Source: Mycobacterium sp. E2479
GTDB lineage: Bacteria; Actinomycetota; Actinomycetes; Mycobacteriales; Mycobacteriaceae
DNA length: 64,000 nucleotides
Direction: 5' to 3'
Assembly (NCBI RefSeq): GCF_001667925.1
Contig: NZ_LZJR01000046.1
Coordinates: 1-64,000, forward strand
A program made the position numbers and the translations under genes. Below the pieces are notes generated by a model. That model saw only the letters and a program-made list of their open reading frames with translations, searched no databases and was not told the DNA's origin. Position 1 is the first letter of the stretch. Each line of letters starts with the position of its first letter. Below, piece after piece: positions 52,502 to 61,757 of this stretch.

Positions 52502-53062
52502 CTAACCGGCCGGCATCGGCGCCGCCGGGTAGGTCACGCGCTTTCGCTCGTCGATCACGGGCGTGGCGCCCCATTGACCTAGTCGGTGCTGACGCGGGGC
52601 GGATCCGCTCATCAGGTGCCATACCGTCCATCCTTGCGCGACAAGGCTGTTCGCGATCAGTTGACGATGGCATCGCCATGGCATGGGTTCGCCGCACATT
52701 ATCGCCAGTCGGTGGGAGCGGGCGAGAGTGATCAGTCGGGTGAGGCCGCGCCGGTATTCGCCGGAAAGGGTGTAGTCGGCGTAGTTCTTGAAGCTCGCGT
52801 TTTGCCAGCCCGCGTTGATGCTGGGATCGACGTTCTGCTGACGACGGCGTCCGCCGAGCTCGGGGAGGTGGATGTAACGGATACCGGCGTCTCCGAGCCA
52901 GCGCGACATCTCTGCACTTCCGAACTGCGGGCTGCGGCGCGAGCCTGGTTGCGCGCGCACGTCGGCGAGCAGATTGATGAGGGCGTGATCCAGGGGTTCT
53001 AGGAAGGTCGGCACCGGACATGTCCAGTGCCCAATGGTCCAGATTTCGTGTTGATCGCCCAT
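52502..53062 (-). CDS. DUF488 family protein
   Basis: The 186-residue protein has the DUF488 layout: an N-terminal TIGHWTCPVPTFLEPL, LLADVRAQPGSRRSPQF with the DVR motif, and YIHLPELGGRR. The characteristic MCGEPMPWRCHRQLIAN with two Cys and His follows. The C-terminal tail is short and basic. It may bind metal or nucleic acid, but no function is established. Only 18 bp separates it from the DUF2945 gene on the same strand. Confidence 0.85.
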   Translation of the reverse strand: MGDQHEIWTIGHWTCPVPTFLEPLDHALINLLADVRAQPGSRRSPQFGSAEMSRWLGDAGIRYIHLPELGGRRRQQNVDPSINAGWQNASFKNYADYTLSGEYRRGLTRLITLARSHRLAIMCGEPMPWRCHRQLIANSLVAQGWTVWHLMSGSAPRQHRLGQWGATPVIDERKRVTYPAAPMPAG

Positions 53063-53080
53063 GGTGGTGTCGCGCTCGGT

Positions 53081-53293
53081 CTAGTCGATCTTCTCCAGGG
53101 CGTCGCCCTTGTGCATCGCGATGTGGTCGGTTTTGTCGCTTCGTATCTCGTATTGCGGATCGTCTTTCGTGCAATGCCGTTTGTGGCCTTTGTACTCGGT
53201 GTCGCGGGTGTGCTTCTTCACGATGGTGCCGCTGACCTGGCCCGCCTCCGAGTTCCATCTGACGTGATCTCCGACCTCGAGATGTTTCGGCAC
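53081..53293 (-). CDS. DUF2945 (hypervirulence-associated TUDOR domain) protein
   Basis: The 70-residue product begins MPKHLEVGDHVRWNSEAGQV, with SGTIVKKHTRD and HKGDALEKID at the end. These are the DUF2945/Hva1 TUDOR-domain hallmarks. AAGGAGG at good spacing before the GTG at 53293 makes this start secure; a longer frame to 53362 has no such site. It precedes a DUF488 gene. Its function in bacteria is unknown, though the fold suggests binding of modified residues or nucleic acid. Confidence 0.85.
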   Translation of the reverse strand: MPKHLEVGDHVRWNSEAGQVSGTIVKKHTRDTEYKGHKRHCTKDDPQYEIRSDKTDHIAMHKGDALEKID

Positions 53294-53404
53294 GGTGCGC
53301 CTCCTTCGCGTGTGGGCTGCCTCGTTTCGCCAACCATGGCGCTGAACCGCTGCGGCCACCAAGACGGGTACCCGCTAACAGCCGGCGGCATGATCGAATG
53401 GCTC

Positions 53405-54316
53405 ATGCTGTTCCGTCAGCTGGAATACTTCGTCGCGCTCGCTCAAGAGCGTCACTTCGCCCGCGCCGCAAGCATCTGCTACGTATCGCAGCCCGCGCTG
53501 TCGGAAGCCATCCGAAAGCTCGAATCCGAACTCAACGTCCCGCTGGTGCGGCGCGGACAGAGGTTCGAGGGCCTCACTCCCGAGGGTGAGCGGCTGGTGC
53601 CGTGGGCGCGGCGCATTCTGGCCGACCGCGACGCCCTGAAACAGGAAGTCACCGCGCTGCGGGCCGGACTGACCGGCGAACTGCGGCTCGGCGTGGTGCC
53701 GGCCGCCTCGACCACCGTTGCGCTGCTTACTGATCCGTTTTGTGCTGCGCACCCATTGGTGCGGGTTCAGCTCGAGGTCAACCTGCGCTCGGCGGGGATC
53801 GTCGAGCGGGTCCGCAAGTTCGAATTGGACGCGGGCATCCTGTATCCGGACCAGCAGGACACGGCCGATCTGCTGGTCACCCCGCTGTACCACGAGCAGC
53901 CGGTGCTCATCGCCGCCGCCGAACTGCTTGGTGGCGAGGCGAAAACCATCGCGTGGTCCGACGCCGTGCAGTTACCGCTGTGTCTGCTGACGCAGGGGAT
54001 GCGGGGCCGCCGGCTCATCGACGACGCGCTGGCTACCCACGGCCTGCAGGTCACCCCGCAGCTGGAAACCGATTCCGTGGCCGCGCTGTTCGCCCACGTC
54101 CGCACCGCCCGGTGGGCGAGCATCGTTCCGCAACCATGGATTCACACCCTGGGCGTACCCGGTGGAGTCAGCGTGCTGCGGCTGCGGCGTCCCTCGGTGA
54201 CCTCGTTGATCGCGCTGGTGACCAACAGGGCGGAGCCGGGCTCGTTGTTGGCTCGTGCGTTACGGCGGACCGCCCGCGAGGCCCGTATCGGCGCGACGCT
54301 CAGCGAGCTGCCCTAG
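53405..54316 (+). CDS. LysR-family transcriptional regulator
   Basis: The 303-residue protein has the LysR helix-turn-helix: LEYFVALAQERHFARAASIC and VSQPALSEAIRKLESELNVPLV. A substrate domain LRLGVVPAASTTVALLTDPF follows from about 95, ending at residue 303. The ATG at 53405 gives the normal LysR N-terminus; 53390 (MIEWL) is an in-frame alternative. It precedes the formate dehydrogenase gene by 103 bp on the same strand, so it may regulate it. Confidence 0.87.
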   Translation: MLFRQLEYFVALAQERHFARAASICYVSQPALSEAIRKLESELNVPLVRRGQRFEGLTPEGERLVPWARRILADRDALKQEVTALRAGLTGELRLGVVPAASTTVALLTDPFCAAHPLVRVQLEVNLRSAGIVERVRKFELDAGILYPDQQDTADLLVTPLYHEQPVLIAAAELLGGEAKTIAWSDAVQLPLCLLTQGMRGRRLIDDALATHGLQVTPQLETDSVAALFAHVRTARWASIVPQPWIHTLGVPGGVSVLRLRRPSVTSLIALVTNRAEPGSLLARALRRTAREARIGATLSELP

Positions 54317-54419
54317 CGGCCGGTGATCGGCGCTGCCTATCAGCCGGTCGGAAAGGCGTCTTTGACACCCGAGTGGCGCCCTCCGAGACTGGGGTGGATT
54401 CCGTCCAAGGAGGACTTCA

Positions 54420-55574
54420 ATGGCCAAGTGTGTGATGGTGCTCTACCCAGACCCCGTCGACGGCTACCCGCCGAGCTACGCGCGCGACAGCATCCCGACG
54501 ATTCACGGATATCCCGACGGCAGCACGGTGCCGACTCCGTCCAAGATCGACTTCACGCCCGGTGAGCTGCTCGGCTGCGTCTCGGGCGCGCTCGGGCTGC
54601 GCAAGTTTTTCGAAGATGCCGGACACGAATTGGTCGTGACGTCGGACAAGGAGGGCCCCGACTCGGAATTCGAGCGTGAGCTGGCCGACGCCGAGATCGT
54701 GATCTCCCAACCGTTTTGGCCGGCCTACCTGACCAGGGAACGCATCGCCAAGGCGCCCAAACTCAAGCTGGCGCTGACTGCGGGCATCGGCTCGGACCAT
54801 GTGGATCTGGACGCGGCGAAAGAGCGCGGCATCACCGTGGCCGAGGTGACATACAGCAACAGCATCAGTGTCGCCGAACACGCGGTGATGCAGATCCTCG
54901 CGCTGGTGCGCAATTTCGTGCCGTCGCATCGGTGGGCCGCCGAGGGAGGCTGGAACATCGCCGATTGCGTCGAGCGTGCCTACGACCTCGAGGGTATGGA
55001 TGTCGGCGTCATCGCCGCCGGCCGGATCGGGCGTGCGGTACTGCGCCGGCTGGCGCCGTTCGACGTCAACCTGCACTACACCGACACCCGCCGGCTGGCA
55101 CCGGACGTGGAGAATCAACTGAACGTGACGTTTCACCCCACGGTCGAGTCGCTGGTCAAGGCCGTCGACGTGGTGTCCATCCACTCGCCGTTGTACGACG
55201 ACACCCGCAGGATGTTCAACGAGCAGTTGATCTCGACGATGCGGCGGGGGTCCTACATCGTCAACACCGCCCGCGCCGAGGAGACCGTTCCGGAGGCGAT
55301 CGCGGACGCCCTGAAATCCGGGCAGCTGGCGGGCTACGCCGGAGACGTGTGGTATCCGCAGCCGCCGCCGCCCGATCACCCGTGGCGAATGATGCCGAAT
55401 AATGCGATGACGCCGCATGTTTCGGGTACCACGCTGTCCGCTCAGGCACGTTATGCCGCCGGCACCCGGGAGATTCTGGAGAGCTGGTTCGCCGGCACGC
55501 CCATTCGTCCCGAATACCTGATCGTCGAAGGCGGAAGGCTCGCGGGCACCGGGGCGCTGTCCTACCAGAAGTAG
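54420..55574 (+). CDS. fdh: NAD-dependent formate dehydrogenase
   Basis: The 384-residue D-2-hydroxyacid dehydrogenase-family enzyme oxidises formate to CO2 and reduces NAD+. Active-site residues match the Pseudomonas enzyme with one-residue offset: Ile123, Asn147, Arg285, Gln314 and His333. The NAD-specific Asp222 lies after strand 2 in LHYTDTRR. AAGRIGRAVL is the Rossmann turn. The start MAKCVMVLYP also agrees. AAGGAGG precedes the ATG. It is adjacent to a LysR gene and lies in an accessory block. It is cofactor-free and oxygen-tolerant, unlike molybdenum enzymes, and could supply NADH from formate. Confidence 0.95.
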   Translation: MAKCVMVLYPDPVDGYPPSYARDSIPTIHGYPDGSTVPTPSKIDFTPGELLGCVSGALGLRKFFEDAGHELVVTSDKEGPDSEFERELADAEIVISQPFWPAYLTRERIAKAPKLKLALTAGIGSDHVDLDAAKERGITVAEVTYSNSISVAEHAVMQILALVRNFVPSHRWAAEGGWNIADCVERAYDLEGMDVGVIAAGRIGRAVLRRLAPFDVNLHYTDTRRLAPDVENQLNVTFHPTVESLVKAVDVVSIHSPLYDDTRRMFNEQLISTMRRGSYIVNTARAEETVPEAIADALKSGQLAGYAGDVWYPQPPPPDHPWRMMPNNAMTPHVSGTTLSAQARYAAGTREILESWFAGTPIRPEYLIVEGGRLAGTGALSYQK

Positions 55575-55587
55575 GTGTCAAAGCCGC

Positions 55588-57039
55588 TCAACCGGCGCTG
55601 GTCGCCCTCGACAGGGCCATCGGTGGCACGTAGCCGCCCACCAGTTCGCGATGCCACCAGGCTCGGTCACGGCGCAGCTCGGCCAGCGTGGTGAAGCGAT
55701 ACTGGTAGAGCTGAGCCCGTACGAACCGGGGCGCCGAGTCGGGGAAAGGGTTGTGGCGCAACAAGCGTAGGGTCGCTCGATCGTTTTCCAGCAGCCGCCG
55801 CATGAACGGCTTCAGCCACGGCTGCGCGTAGCCCGGCGAGATGGCGGCGAACCACATCAGCCAGTCCAGGCGCAGATGATATGGGGCCCATTGTCTCGGC
55901 AGCCGTCGTAGCGCGCCCGGCTTGCCCTTGAATTCGTATTCCTTCCAGACGGTTTGAGCGGTGAGGAGCGTCTCGTCGGTGCCTTCGATCACCACCTCGC
56001 GGCGGATCCGTCCGATGCTGCCAAACGCCCCATAGGTGTTGACCAGATGAAACGAGTTGAACGACATATTCATTCGCTGCCGTGACGACAGCATGTTTGC
56101 CACCGGCCAGTAGCTCATGAACAACACCGCGGCGGTGATTGCGGCCACCAGGCCGACGAACCACAGCGGCGTTGGCGCCAGACCGGCATGCGCTGGTACC
56201 AGGCCGTGCGGCAGGAGCATCGCCACCGACGCGTCGTCGATTGCGCTGAACGCCAGCAGGATCGTCACCCAATTGAGCCAGGCGAAATTGCCCGAGGCGA
56301 CGAGCCAGAGCTGAGTGACGATGATGATCGCGGCGGCAACGCCGGCCACCGGCTGCGGCGTGAACAATCCGAACGGCACGATCAGCTGCGCGAAATGGTT
56401 GCCTGCCACCTCAATCCGATGCAGTGGTTTGGGCAGATGGTGGAAGAACCAGCTCAACGGCCCCGGCATCGGCTGTGTCTCATGGTGGTAGTACAAACAC
56501 GTCAGATCACGCCAGCACGGGTCGCCGCGCATCTTGATCAGTCCCGCACCGAACTCGACGCGGAACAACAGCAGTCGAACCATCCAGAGCGTCAGCACCG
56601 GTGGCGCCACGTCGTGATTGCCCAGGAAGATCATCAAGAAGCCGGTCTCGAGCAGCAGTGATTCCCAGCCGAACGAGTACCAGGTCTGCCCGACGTTGAC
56701 GATCGACAGGTAAAGCACCCACAGCGTCAACCACATCAACATCGCCGCCCACAGCGGCACCGCGTCGGCCGCCCCGACAACGATGGCCGCCGACAGCGCC
56801 GCGCCGAACCACGAGACGGCCGAGAACAGCGGATCGGAATAACGCAAATGGAAAAGGCTCGGCGTGCGCCAGAAGGACTGCCGCGCCAAGAACTGCGGAA
56901 TGGGCAGGATGCCGCGTTCGCCGATGAGCGCACGAAACTGGGCCGCGGCCGCGACGAAGCCGAGCAGGTAAATCACCGCGGCGCCGCGCTCGAGCACCAG
57001 TCTGCCCACCCAATAGTCGGGTGCGGAAAACCAATCCAT
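55588..57039 (-). CDS. LMF (lipase maturation factor) family membrane protein, Rv0235c homologue
   Basis: The 483-residue protein (482 in M. tuberculosis) has about eight or nine membrane segments and the LMF1/2 family features GWESLLLETGFLMIF (about 123-137), GAGLIKMRGDPCWRDL and CLYYHHETQPMPGPL. Human LMF1 folds lipases; the bacterial role is unknown. GAGGAG precedes the ATG. It lies 88 bp downstream of aftD on the same strand, conserved with M. tuberculosis. Confidence 0.87.
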   Translation of the reverse strand: MDWFSAPDYWVGRLVLERGAAVIYLLGFVAAAAQFRALIGERGILPIPQFLARQSFWRTPSLFHLRYSDPLFSAVSWFGAALSAAIVVGAADAVPLWAAMLMWLTLWVLYLSIVNVGQTWYSFGWESLLLETGFLMIFLGNHDVAPPVLTLWMVRLLLFRVEFGAGLIKMRGDPCWRDLTCLYYHHETQPMPGPLSWFFHHLPKPLHRIEVAGNHFAQLIVPFGLFTPQPVAGVAAAIIIVTQLWLVASGNFAWLNWVTILLAFSAIDDASVAMLLPHGLVPAHAGLAPTPLWFVGLVAAITAAVLFMSYWPVANMLSSRQRMNMSFNSFHLVNTYGAFGSIGRIRREVVIEGTDETLLTAQTVWKEYEFKGKPGALRRLPRQWAPYHLRLDWLMWFAAISPGYAQPWLKPFMRRLLENDRATLRLLRHNPFPDSAPRFVRAQLYQYRFTTLAELRRDRAWWHRELVGGYVPPMALSRATSAG

Positions 57040-57127
57040 GGCGCTCGACTCCTCGGTTGGTGACGGTTACGCCAACCCGCGTATCCAGTCAATCAGCCGG
57101 TAAACGGCTAGCCAATAGCCCGGCCGA

Positions 57128-60100
57128 CTATTGGTCGCGGAGTCCTCGCGCACGTGCGGGCACCGCAACCACCGAAGCGGCAAGCACCGCAACCGAAATC
57201 AGGGCAAGCAGCTGAACACCGGCGGAATGGCCGGCGTAGCCGTCGGCGGACCGCCAGGGCTGCCGCGACAACGCCGTCCCGGCCAGGATCAGCCCGCCGG
57301 CGCTGCACACCACGCTCACACGCTCCCAACGCCGCCGGTGCAACACGTAGCGCAGGCCCAGGGCGACACCCATCGCCACGACGCCGCCCCAGCCGGCGAT
57401 CAACCCGGCGGCGGCCAGCGCCGGGGCGGTCGCCCATGCACCGGGCCGCCATGGCCGCGCGGGCGCGGCTTCGTCGCCTTTGCGTCGGGTTCGCCAAAGC
57501 GCGAGCATCGCCAACAGCGGCAGCAGGGCCAGCCCCACCGCCAGTCCCGCGCGATAAAGCGAGTTGGAGGCGAACGTCAGCGTGATGGTGCCGGGGTCGC
57601 CCGCGGGCACCACCCAGCCCTGCTGCCATCCGTTGACGGCGATCGGCGTCAAGCGGGCTCCGTTGCTGGTGTGCGCCACCCAGCCCGGGTTGATGCTTTC
57701 CGGGATGACCAGAACCCGGGACGTGGCGGAGGCGGGCGCCTGCACTTCGCGGCGAGCGGGACCCCAGCTCCGCCATGACGAAACACTCGTGGGCCGTGCG
57801 ACTTCGGGCGTGACGGAGGCGGACAGCTCGGCTCCATCCACAACGAACTGAGCGCCGGGGCTGACCAGCAACTCCTGCTGGCCCGCGGGCAAGGCGATCG
57901 GGTCGCGCTCGCAGGGCACCGCGGCCAGCGGCGCGTCATCCAGAATGGCCCCCACGGTGCTGTGGACTGCGGTGTGCACGAACCGGCCCGCGACGGCGAT
58001 GACGGGTCCGTGGTCGCAGCCGACGGTGATTTCCCGGCTGCGGTTGCGGGCCGCGTCGGCGGGCGCGATCGGCTTTCCGTCGGCGCCCAACGCCGCGACC
58101 TCTGCCAAGCCGGGAGGCTTGAGCTGGTCGAAACCCAAGGCGTTACGGTCGATGACGTCTTCCCAATTCAACAGGCTGATGGTCACGGTGTCGGTTACCC
58201 GCGGTTTCAGCGGCACGATCTGCGCCCCGTCCCGGCGCACCGCGGCGGCTTGCGGGCCATCGCCGAGATTGATGGCCACCATCGTCGGGTGCGTGGGCAG
58301 CGCCGAGCGGCTCGGGGCAAGTCGCACGCCGGTGACCTCGGTGGGGCGGGGCAGCGTCAGGGTCAGGGTCGGGGGGGTCTTGTGCTGCACCACCCGCTGC
58401 GGCGCCGTCCACGCGGTGCCCGGGTCGCCGTCGGCGGCAGCATATGCGGAGCCGAGAACATCGACGGTATCCGAATCACCATGAGCGACTGTAGTATTCG
58501 GCTCGTTGATCAGGTCGGCCAGCTTGGGTCCCTGACGCGGCCGCACCCACACCGTCGGGGTCACCGACGTCGCCGTCGGCACGGTCAGCGTCCGGCTGAA
58601 GTTGACCGGTTCCTCTGGGGCCAGGGCCATCGACGGCGCGCAGCGCATACCGTCGGGTGCTTGCGCGCAGCCCGGTCTGCCCGGTAGTTCCGATCCCAGG
58701 TCCCACGCGGTGACCGCCGATCCCGGTGGCGGTCCGGGCACCCGCACGGTGTGCCGCAGTTCGACCTGGTGGGCGAATCCGGACGCGTCGTATTGGGTGA
58801 TCGACAGGTCGGTAATGCCGAACTGCACCCCGCCGGATCCGTCGTCGGTGCCCGCGGCGGTGATTCGCACCCACGGGGTCTCGCCGTAGGGGAGCGCCGC
58901 GGCAAGCGGCTTGCCCGGCTCATCGAAGCGCAAAGTGGTGCTGCCGGTGGCGGTTTCGATCAGGATACGACGCACCTGGGCGCCGACGGCGGTGGCGCTG
59001 GGCGTCAGAGTGATCGCCGCGTTGGTCACCGGGTGGTCGAAATCGATCTGCATCCATTGACCGACGGCGGCCTGCAGCGAGTTCGACACCCAGGCGGTTG
59101 CCGAGTCGCCGTCGATCGCGGCGGCCGCCGAGTTTGCCGGTGCGACGTCGGGCATCGCGGTGGAATCCGACGACGAACTCGATACCGTGATCCGTCCGCC
59201 GGTCCAGGCGCCGACCACCGGGTCGGCACCTGGGACGGGGTAGTCGGGTACCCGGTTGTAGGTGTGTCGCGCATCGCCGGGCGCGCGGGTCGCCGATGAA
59301 TGGTGGTCAACCCGGCCATAATCCGTCTCTCGGGCCACCGGGGTGTCGGTGATGGTCACCCCGGCGCTCACCGGCAGCCCGGCGCCGTGCGCGTCGGCCG
59401 TCAACAGCGCCGGACCGAGCGGCGGCTGACCCAGGAGCCGCCTGCGCTCGTCAAGGCGCAGCAGCGCCTCGGGCCCGCCGCCGACCCGGGCCAGCCGGTC
59501 GGTGTCGACGAAATACGGTGTGGCGGGGTCGCTGGGATCGGTGTCGCCGCCGACTCGATAAATCTCAACCGCCGGGTATCGCGGCCGCAGTCCGCTGTCC
59601 GCGACGAAACCCGCCAGCGTGCCGGGACCCACCGGCGCGCCGAACTGTGCCACCTTGCGCAGCCCCGGTGATCCTTCAATGGCGCGGTGCACCAGGATCG
59701 GGCGCGCCGAGCGCGACGTGTCGGGGTCCAGGTCGTTACGCAACGCCACGTAGGAAATACCCTGGCGGGCAAGGGTATCGGCCAAGCCGGCCGAGGGGCG
59801 GCCGGCGGCGAACAAGCGCTGCACCGAATCCAGCGCCCGAATGGTCTGGGGCGGGGTCAGCGGAATGGAATCGCGCACCCCCCAGGGGCTGGCACCCAGC
59901 ACCTGCAGCGGCTCGTCGTGGCTGGTGCCCCATACCTGGGTGGCGAACGGCGCACCCGGAACCACGAGTACCCGTCCGGGTGTCGGCGTCCCGGTATTGT
60001 GCTCGGTGAGCCAGTCGGCGGCCTCGTGCCAATACCGCGGGATCGCAGTGAAGGTGCCCGGCGGACTCAGCCGGCCGGTCCATGCCAGTGACGTGCTGAC

Positions 60101-61351
60101 CATCAACGCCGTCATGACGACGATTGCCGCCGCGACCCGTTTGTCGCGCTCCGGGTGCCCAAAGGCCCGCAGCCACGCCGACGTCGGCGCGCTGCCCGGC
60201 AGCGGTATCCGGCCCAGCAGCTGCGCGATGCCCAGCACCACCGGGATCCTGATCACCGAGCCGAGCTTGTGCACGTTGCGCAACGGGGCGCCACCTGCGT
60301 CCAGGAAGGCCTGCACCGCGTGGGCCACCGGCGAGCCCAGCCCGCCGCTGTATCCGGCAGCCATCAACACCACGCCGACCAGCAACATCGTCACCAGCCG
60401 CCCGCGCGCCGGCATGGCCGGGCTGGCCAGGCCCGCCAGTCCGGCCGCCGCGACCAGGCAGGTCCCCAACACGGCCGCCGATCCGGTCACCAGCGGAGCG
60501 CCCGCGGTTGCGGTCGGCGCAACGTAAGGGGTCCAGCTGTCGGTACCGCGCAACATCTCGACCAGTGACGACCATTGCGTCGTCACGCCGGAGGATTCGA
60601 TGAAGTCCAGGAACGGAGGGCTGATGGCGCGCAGCATCACCAGGGCCACCACCCACCACAGCGTGGCCAACAGCAGCGCCACCAGCCACCACCCGGTGTA
60701 GCGCCACCACAGCCGGTTCGGCCGGTGGCAAGCCCACCAGATCACCGCGGGCAGGCATCCGGCGAGTGTCGCGATGGCGTTGACCGCGCCCATCAGCGCG
60801 ACGGCGAGACCCGCTTGCGCGGCCAGCGCCCGCACCGACCGGGCTGACGTTGATCCCGTGGAGCCCCGCAGGGCAAGGATCGTGGGCAACAACACCCACG
60901 GCGCCAACATCATCGGCCACGTCTCCGACGAGATCGATCCGAGTGTGGTCAGCACGCGCGGCGACAGCACGAACGCGACCGCAGCGAGCACCCGTGACGC
61001 CGGGCTGCCGATCCGCAACGCCTCGGCGACCCGTAACAGCCCCCAGAAGCCGACGGTGAGCAGCAGCGCCCACCACAGCCGTTGGGTGATCCAGCCGGGC
61101 ACCCCCAGCGCATGGCCGAGCAGAAAGAAGGTGCCGTGCGGAAACAGGTACCCGTAGGCCTGGTTCTGCGCCTGCCCGAACGGCAGCTCGCTGTTCCACA
61201 GATTGGTCGCCCGGGCCAGAAAGCGCAGCGGGTTCGCGGTCAGGTCAAGCTTGGTGTCGGGAGAGATCCGCCCGGGGGATTGGATGAACGTCAAACCCAG
61301 CGCGATGGCACCGATCAGCCATAACCACCGGCGCGACACCGGCCCAGTCAT
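57128..61351 (-). CDS. aftD: Alpha-(1->3/1->5)-arabinofuranosyltransferase AftD
   Basis: AftD is a GT-C glycosyltransferase that adds arabinofuranose to arabinogalactan and lipoarabinomannan from decaprenyl-phospho-arabinose. The protein is about 1407 residues, against 1400 in M. tuberculosis. The N-terminal membrane domain has SPDTKLDLTANPLRFLAR (conserved external loop 1 Asp) and LWNSELPFGQAQNQAYGYLFP. A large periplasmic region with beta-sandwich carbohydrate-binding domains follows, and several C-terminal helices lie from about 1290. The start at 61351 (MTGPVSRRW) is preferred; 61369 is possible. A double hairpin repeat lies just upstream. The DUF2613 genes follow the same direction further upstream. 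Confidence 0.95.
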   Translation of the reverse strand: MTGPVSRRWLWLIGAIALGLTFIQSPGRISPDTKLDLTANPLRFLARATNLWNSELPFGQAQNQAYGYLFPHGTFFLLGHALGVPGWITQRLWWALLLTVGFWGLLRVAEALRIGSPASRVLAAVAFVLSPRVLTTLGSISSETWPMMLAPWVLLPTILALRGSTGSTSARSVRALAAQAGLAVALMGAVNAIATLAGCLPAVIWWACHRPNRLWWRYTGWWLVALLLATLWWVVALVMLRAISPPFLDFIESSGVTTQWSSLVEMLRGTDSWTPYVAPTATAGAPLVTGSAAVLGTCLVAAAGLAGLASPAMPARGRLVTMLLVGVVLMAAGYSGGLGSPVAHAVQAFLDAGGAPLRNVHKLGSVIRIPVVLGIAQLLGRIPLPGSAPTSAWLRAFGHPERDKRVAAAIVVMTALMVSTSLAWTGRLSPPGTFTAIPRYWHEAADWLTEHNTGTPTPGRVLVVPGAPFATQVWGTSHDEPLQVLGASPWGVRDSIPLTPPQTIRALDSVQRLFAAGRPSAGLADTLARQGISYVALRNDLDPDTSRSARPILVHRAIEGSPGLRKVAQFGAPVGPGTLAGFVADSGLRPRYPAVEIYRVGGDTDPSDPATPYFVDTDRLARVGGGPEALLRLDERRRLLGQPPLGPALLTADAHGAGLPVSAGVTITDTPVARETDYGRVDHHSSATRAPGDARHTYNRVPDYPVPGADPVVGAWTGGRITVSSSSSDSTAMPDVAPANSAAAAIDGDSATAWVSNSLQAAVGQWMQIDFDHPVTNAAITLTPSATAVGAQVRRILIETATGSTTLRFDEPGKPLAAALPYGETPWVRITAAGTDDGSGGVQFGITDLSITQYDASGFAHQVELRHTVRVPGPPPGSAVTAWDLGSELPGRPGCAQAPDGMRCAPSMALAPEEPVNFSRTLTVPTATSVTPTVWVRPRQGPKLADLINEPNTTVAHGDSDTVDVLGSAYAAADGDPGTAWTAPQRVVQHKTPPTLTLTLPRPTEVTGVRLAPSRSALPTHPTMVAINLGDGPQAAAVRRDGAQIVPLKPRVTDTVTISLLNWEDVIDRNALGFDQLKPPGLAEVAALGADGKPIAPADAARNRSREITVGCDHGPVIAVAGRFVHTAVHSTVGAILDDAPLAAVPCERDPIALPAGQQELLVSPGAQFVVDGAELSASVTPEVARPTSVSSWRSWGPARREVQAPASATSRVLVIPESINPGWVAHTSNGARLTPIAVNGWQQGWVVPAGDPGTITLTFASNSLYRAGLAVGLALLPLLAMLALWRTRRKGDEAAPARPWRPGAWATAPALAAAGLIAGWGGVVAMGVALGLRYVLHRRRWERVSVVCSAGGLILAGTALSRQPWRSADGYAGHSAGVQLLALISVAVLAASVVAVPARARGLRDQ

Positions 61352-61400
61352 CGAGCATGAGAACGGCATTCCGGTCTCCGCCCCCGGCGCGGATTGCCGT

Positions 61401-61500
61401 GGCGGCGACCCGCTGCGCCCGGCTTCGCCGCGCTTGCGATCGCCGCGATCCGACGGCGGCGACCCGCTGCGCCCGGCTTCGCCGCGCTTGCGATCGCCGC
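61401..61500. repeat. Two tandem copies of the hairpin-forming repeat
   Basis: Copy 1 (61401-61446) and copy 2 (61455-61500) are identical 46-bp units separated by GATCCGAC. They match the left-end unit except at the centre (GGCTTCGCC here, GGCTACGCC there). Copy 2 ends directly on the stop codon of the small DUF2613 gene (CTA at 61500-61502). The pair fills the space between that gene and aftD. Confidence 0.85.
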
Positions 61501-61673
61501 TAGCTACGGTTTCCGTACTCGACCCGGTTGAGCACTGACGACTGCGGATCGCCCCCGGGAAGTGGCGGCTTCGTGTCTTGCTGGACCATCAGCGTGATTC
61601 CGAAGATCGCGGCCGCGCCGAGTAACAGGCCAACCACAACACTCGCTGCGGCGGGCGCAACGATCCGGTTCAT
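61500..61673 (-). CDS. Small DUF2613 membrane protein, Rv0236A homologue
   Basis: The 57-residue product begins MNRIVAPAAASVVVGLLLGA, continues with a single membrane helix to about residue 30 and ends KPPLPGGDPQSSVLNRVEYGNRS. It closely resembles Rv0236A (57 residues). CAGGAG is placed well before the ATG. It is an N-in, C-out type small membrane or secreted protein of unknown function, read in the direction of aftD. Confidence 0.9.
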   Translation of the reverse strand: MNRIVAPAAASVVVGLLLGAAAIFGITLMVQQDTKPPLPGGDPQSSVLNRVEYGNRS

Positions 61674-61757
61674 CGACGGCTCCTGAGTGTCGGCTTGCGG
61701 TCGGGACTTTCAACCTAGCCAACCTAGCAGAACCCCGCGCGGCCACCGGGGCGCTGG

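Noticed and set aside
53294-53404. N-terminal extension of the LysR protein upstream to 53027
   Set aside because: The upstream part overlaps the DUF2945 gene antisense and lacks LysR similarity; LysR proteins begin at the helix-turn-helix seen from 53405.
61401-61500. CRISPR-like direct repeats
   Set aside because: Only two units with an 8-bp gap, GC hairpins, and no cas genes; better explained as an intergenic hairpin element.
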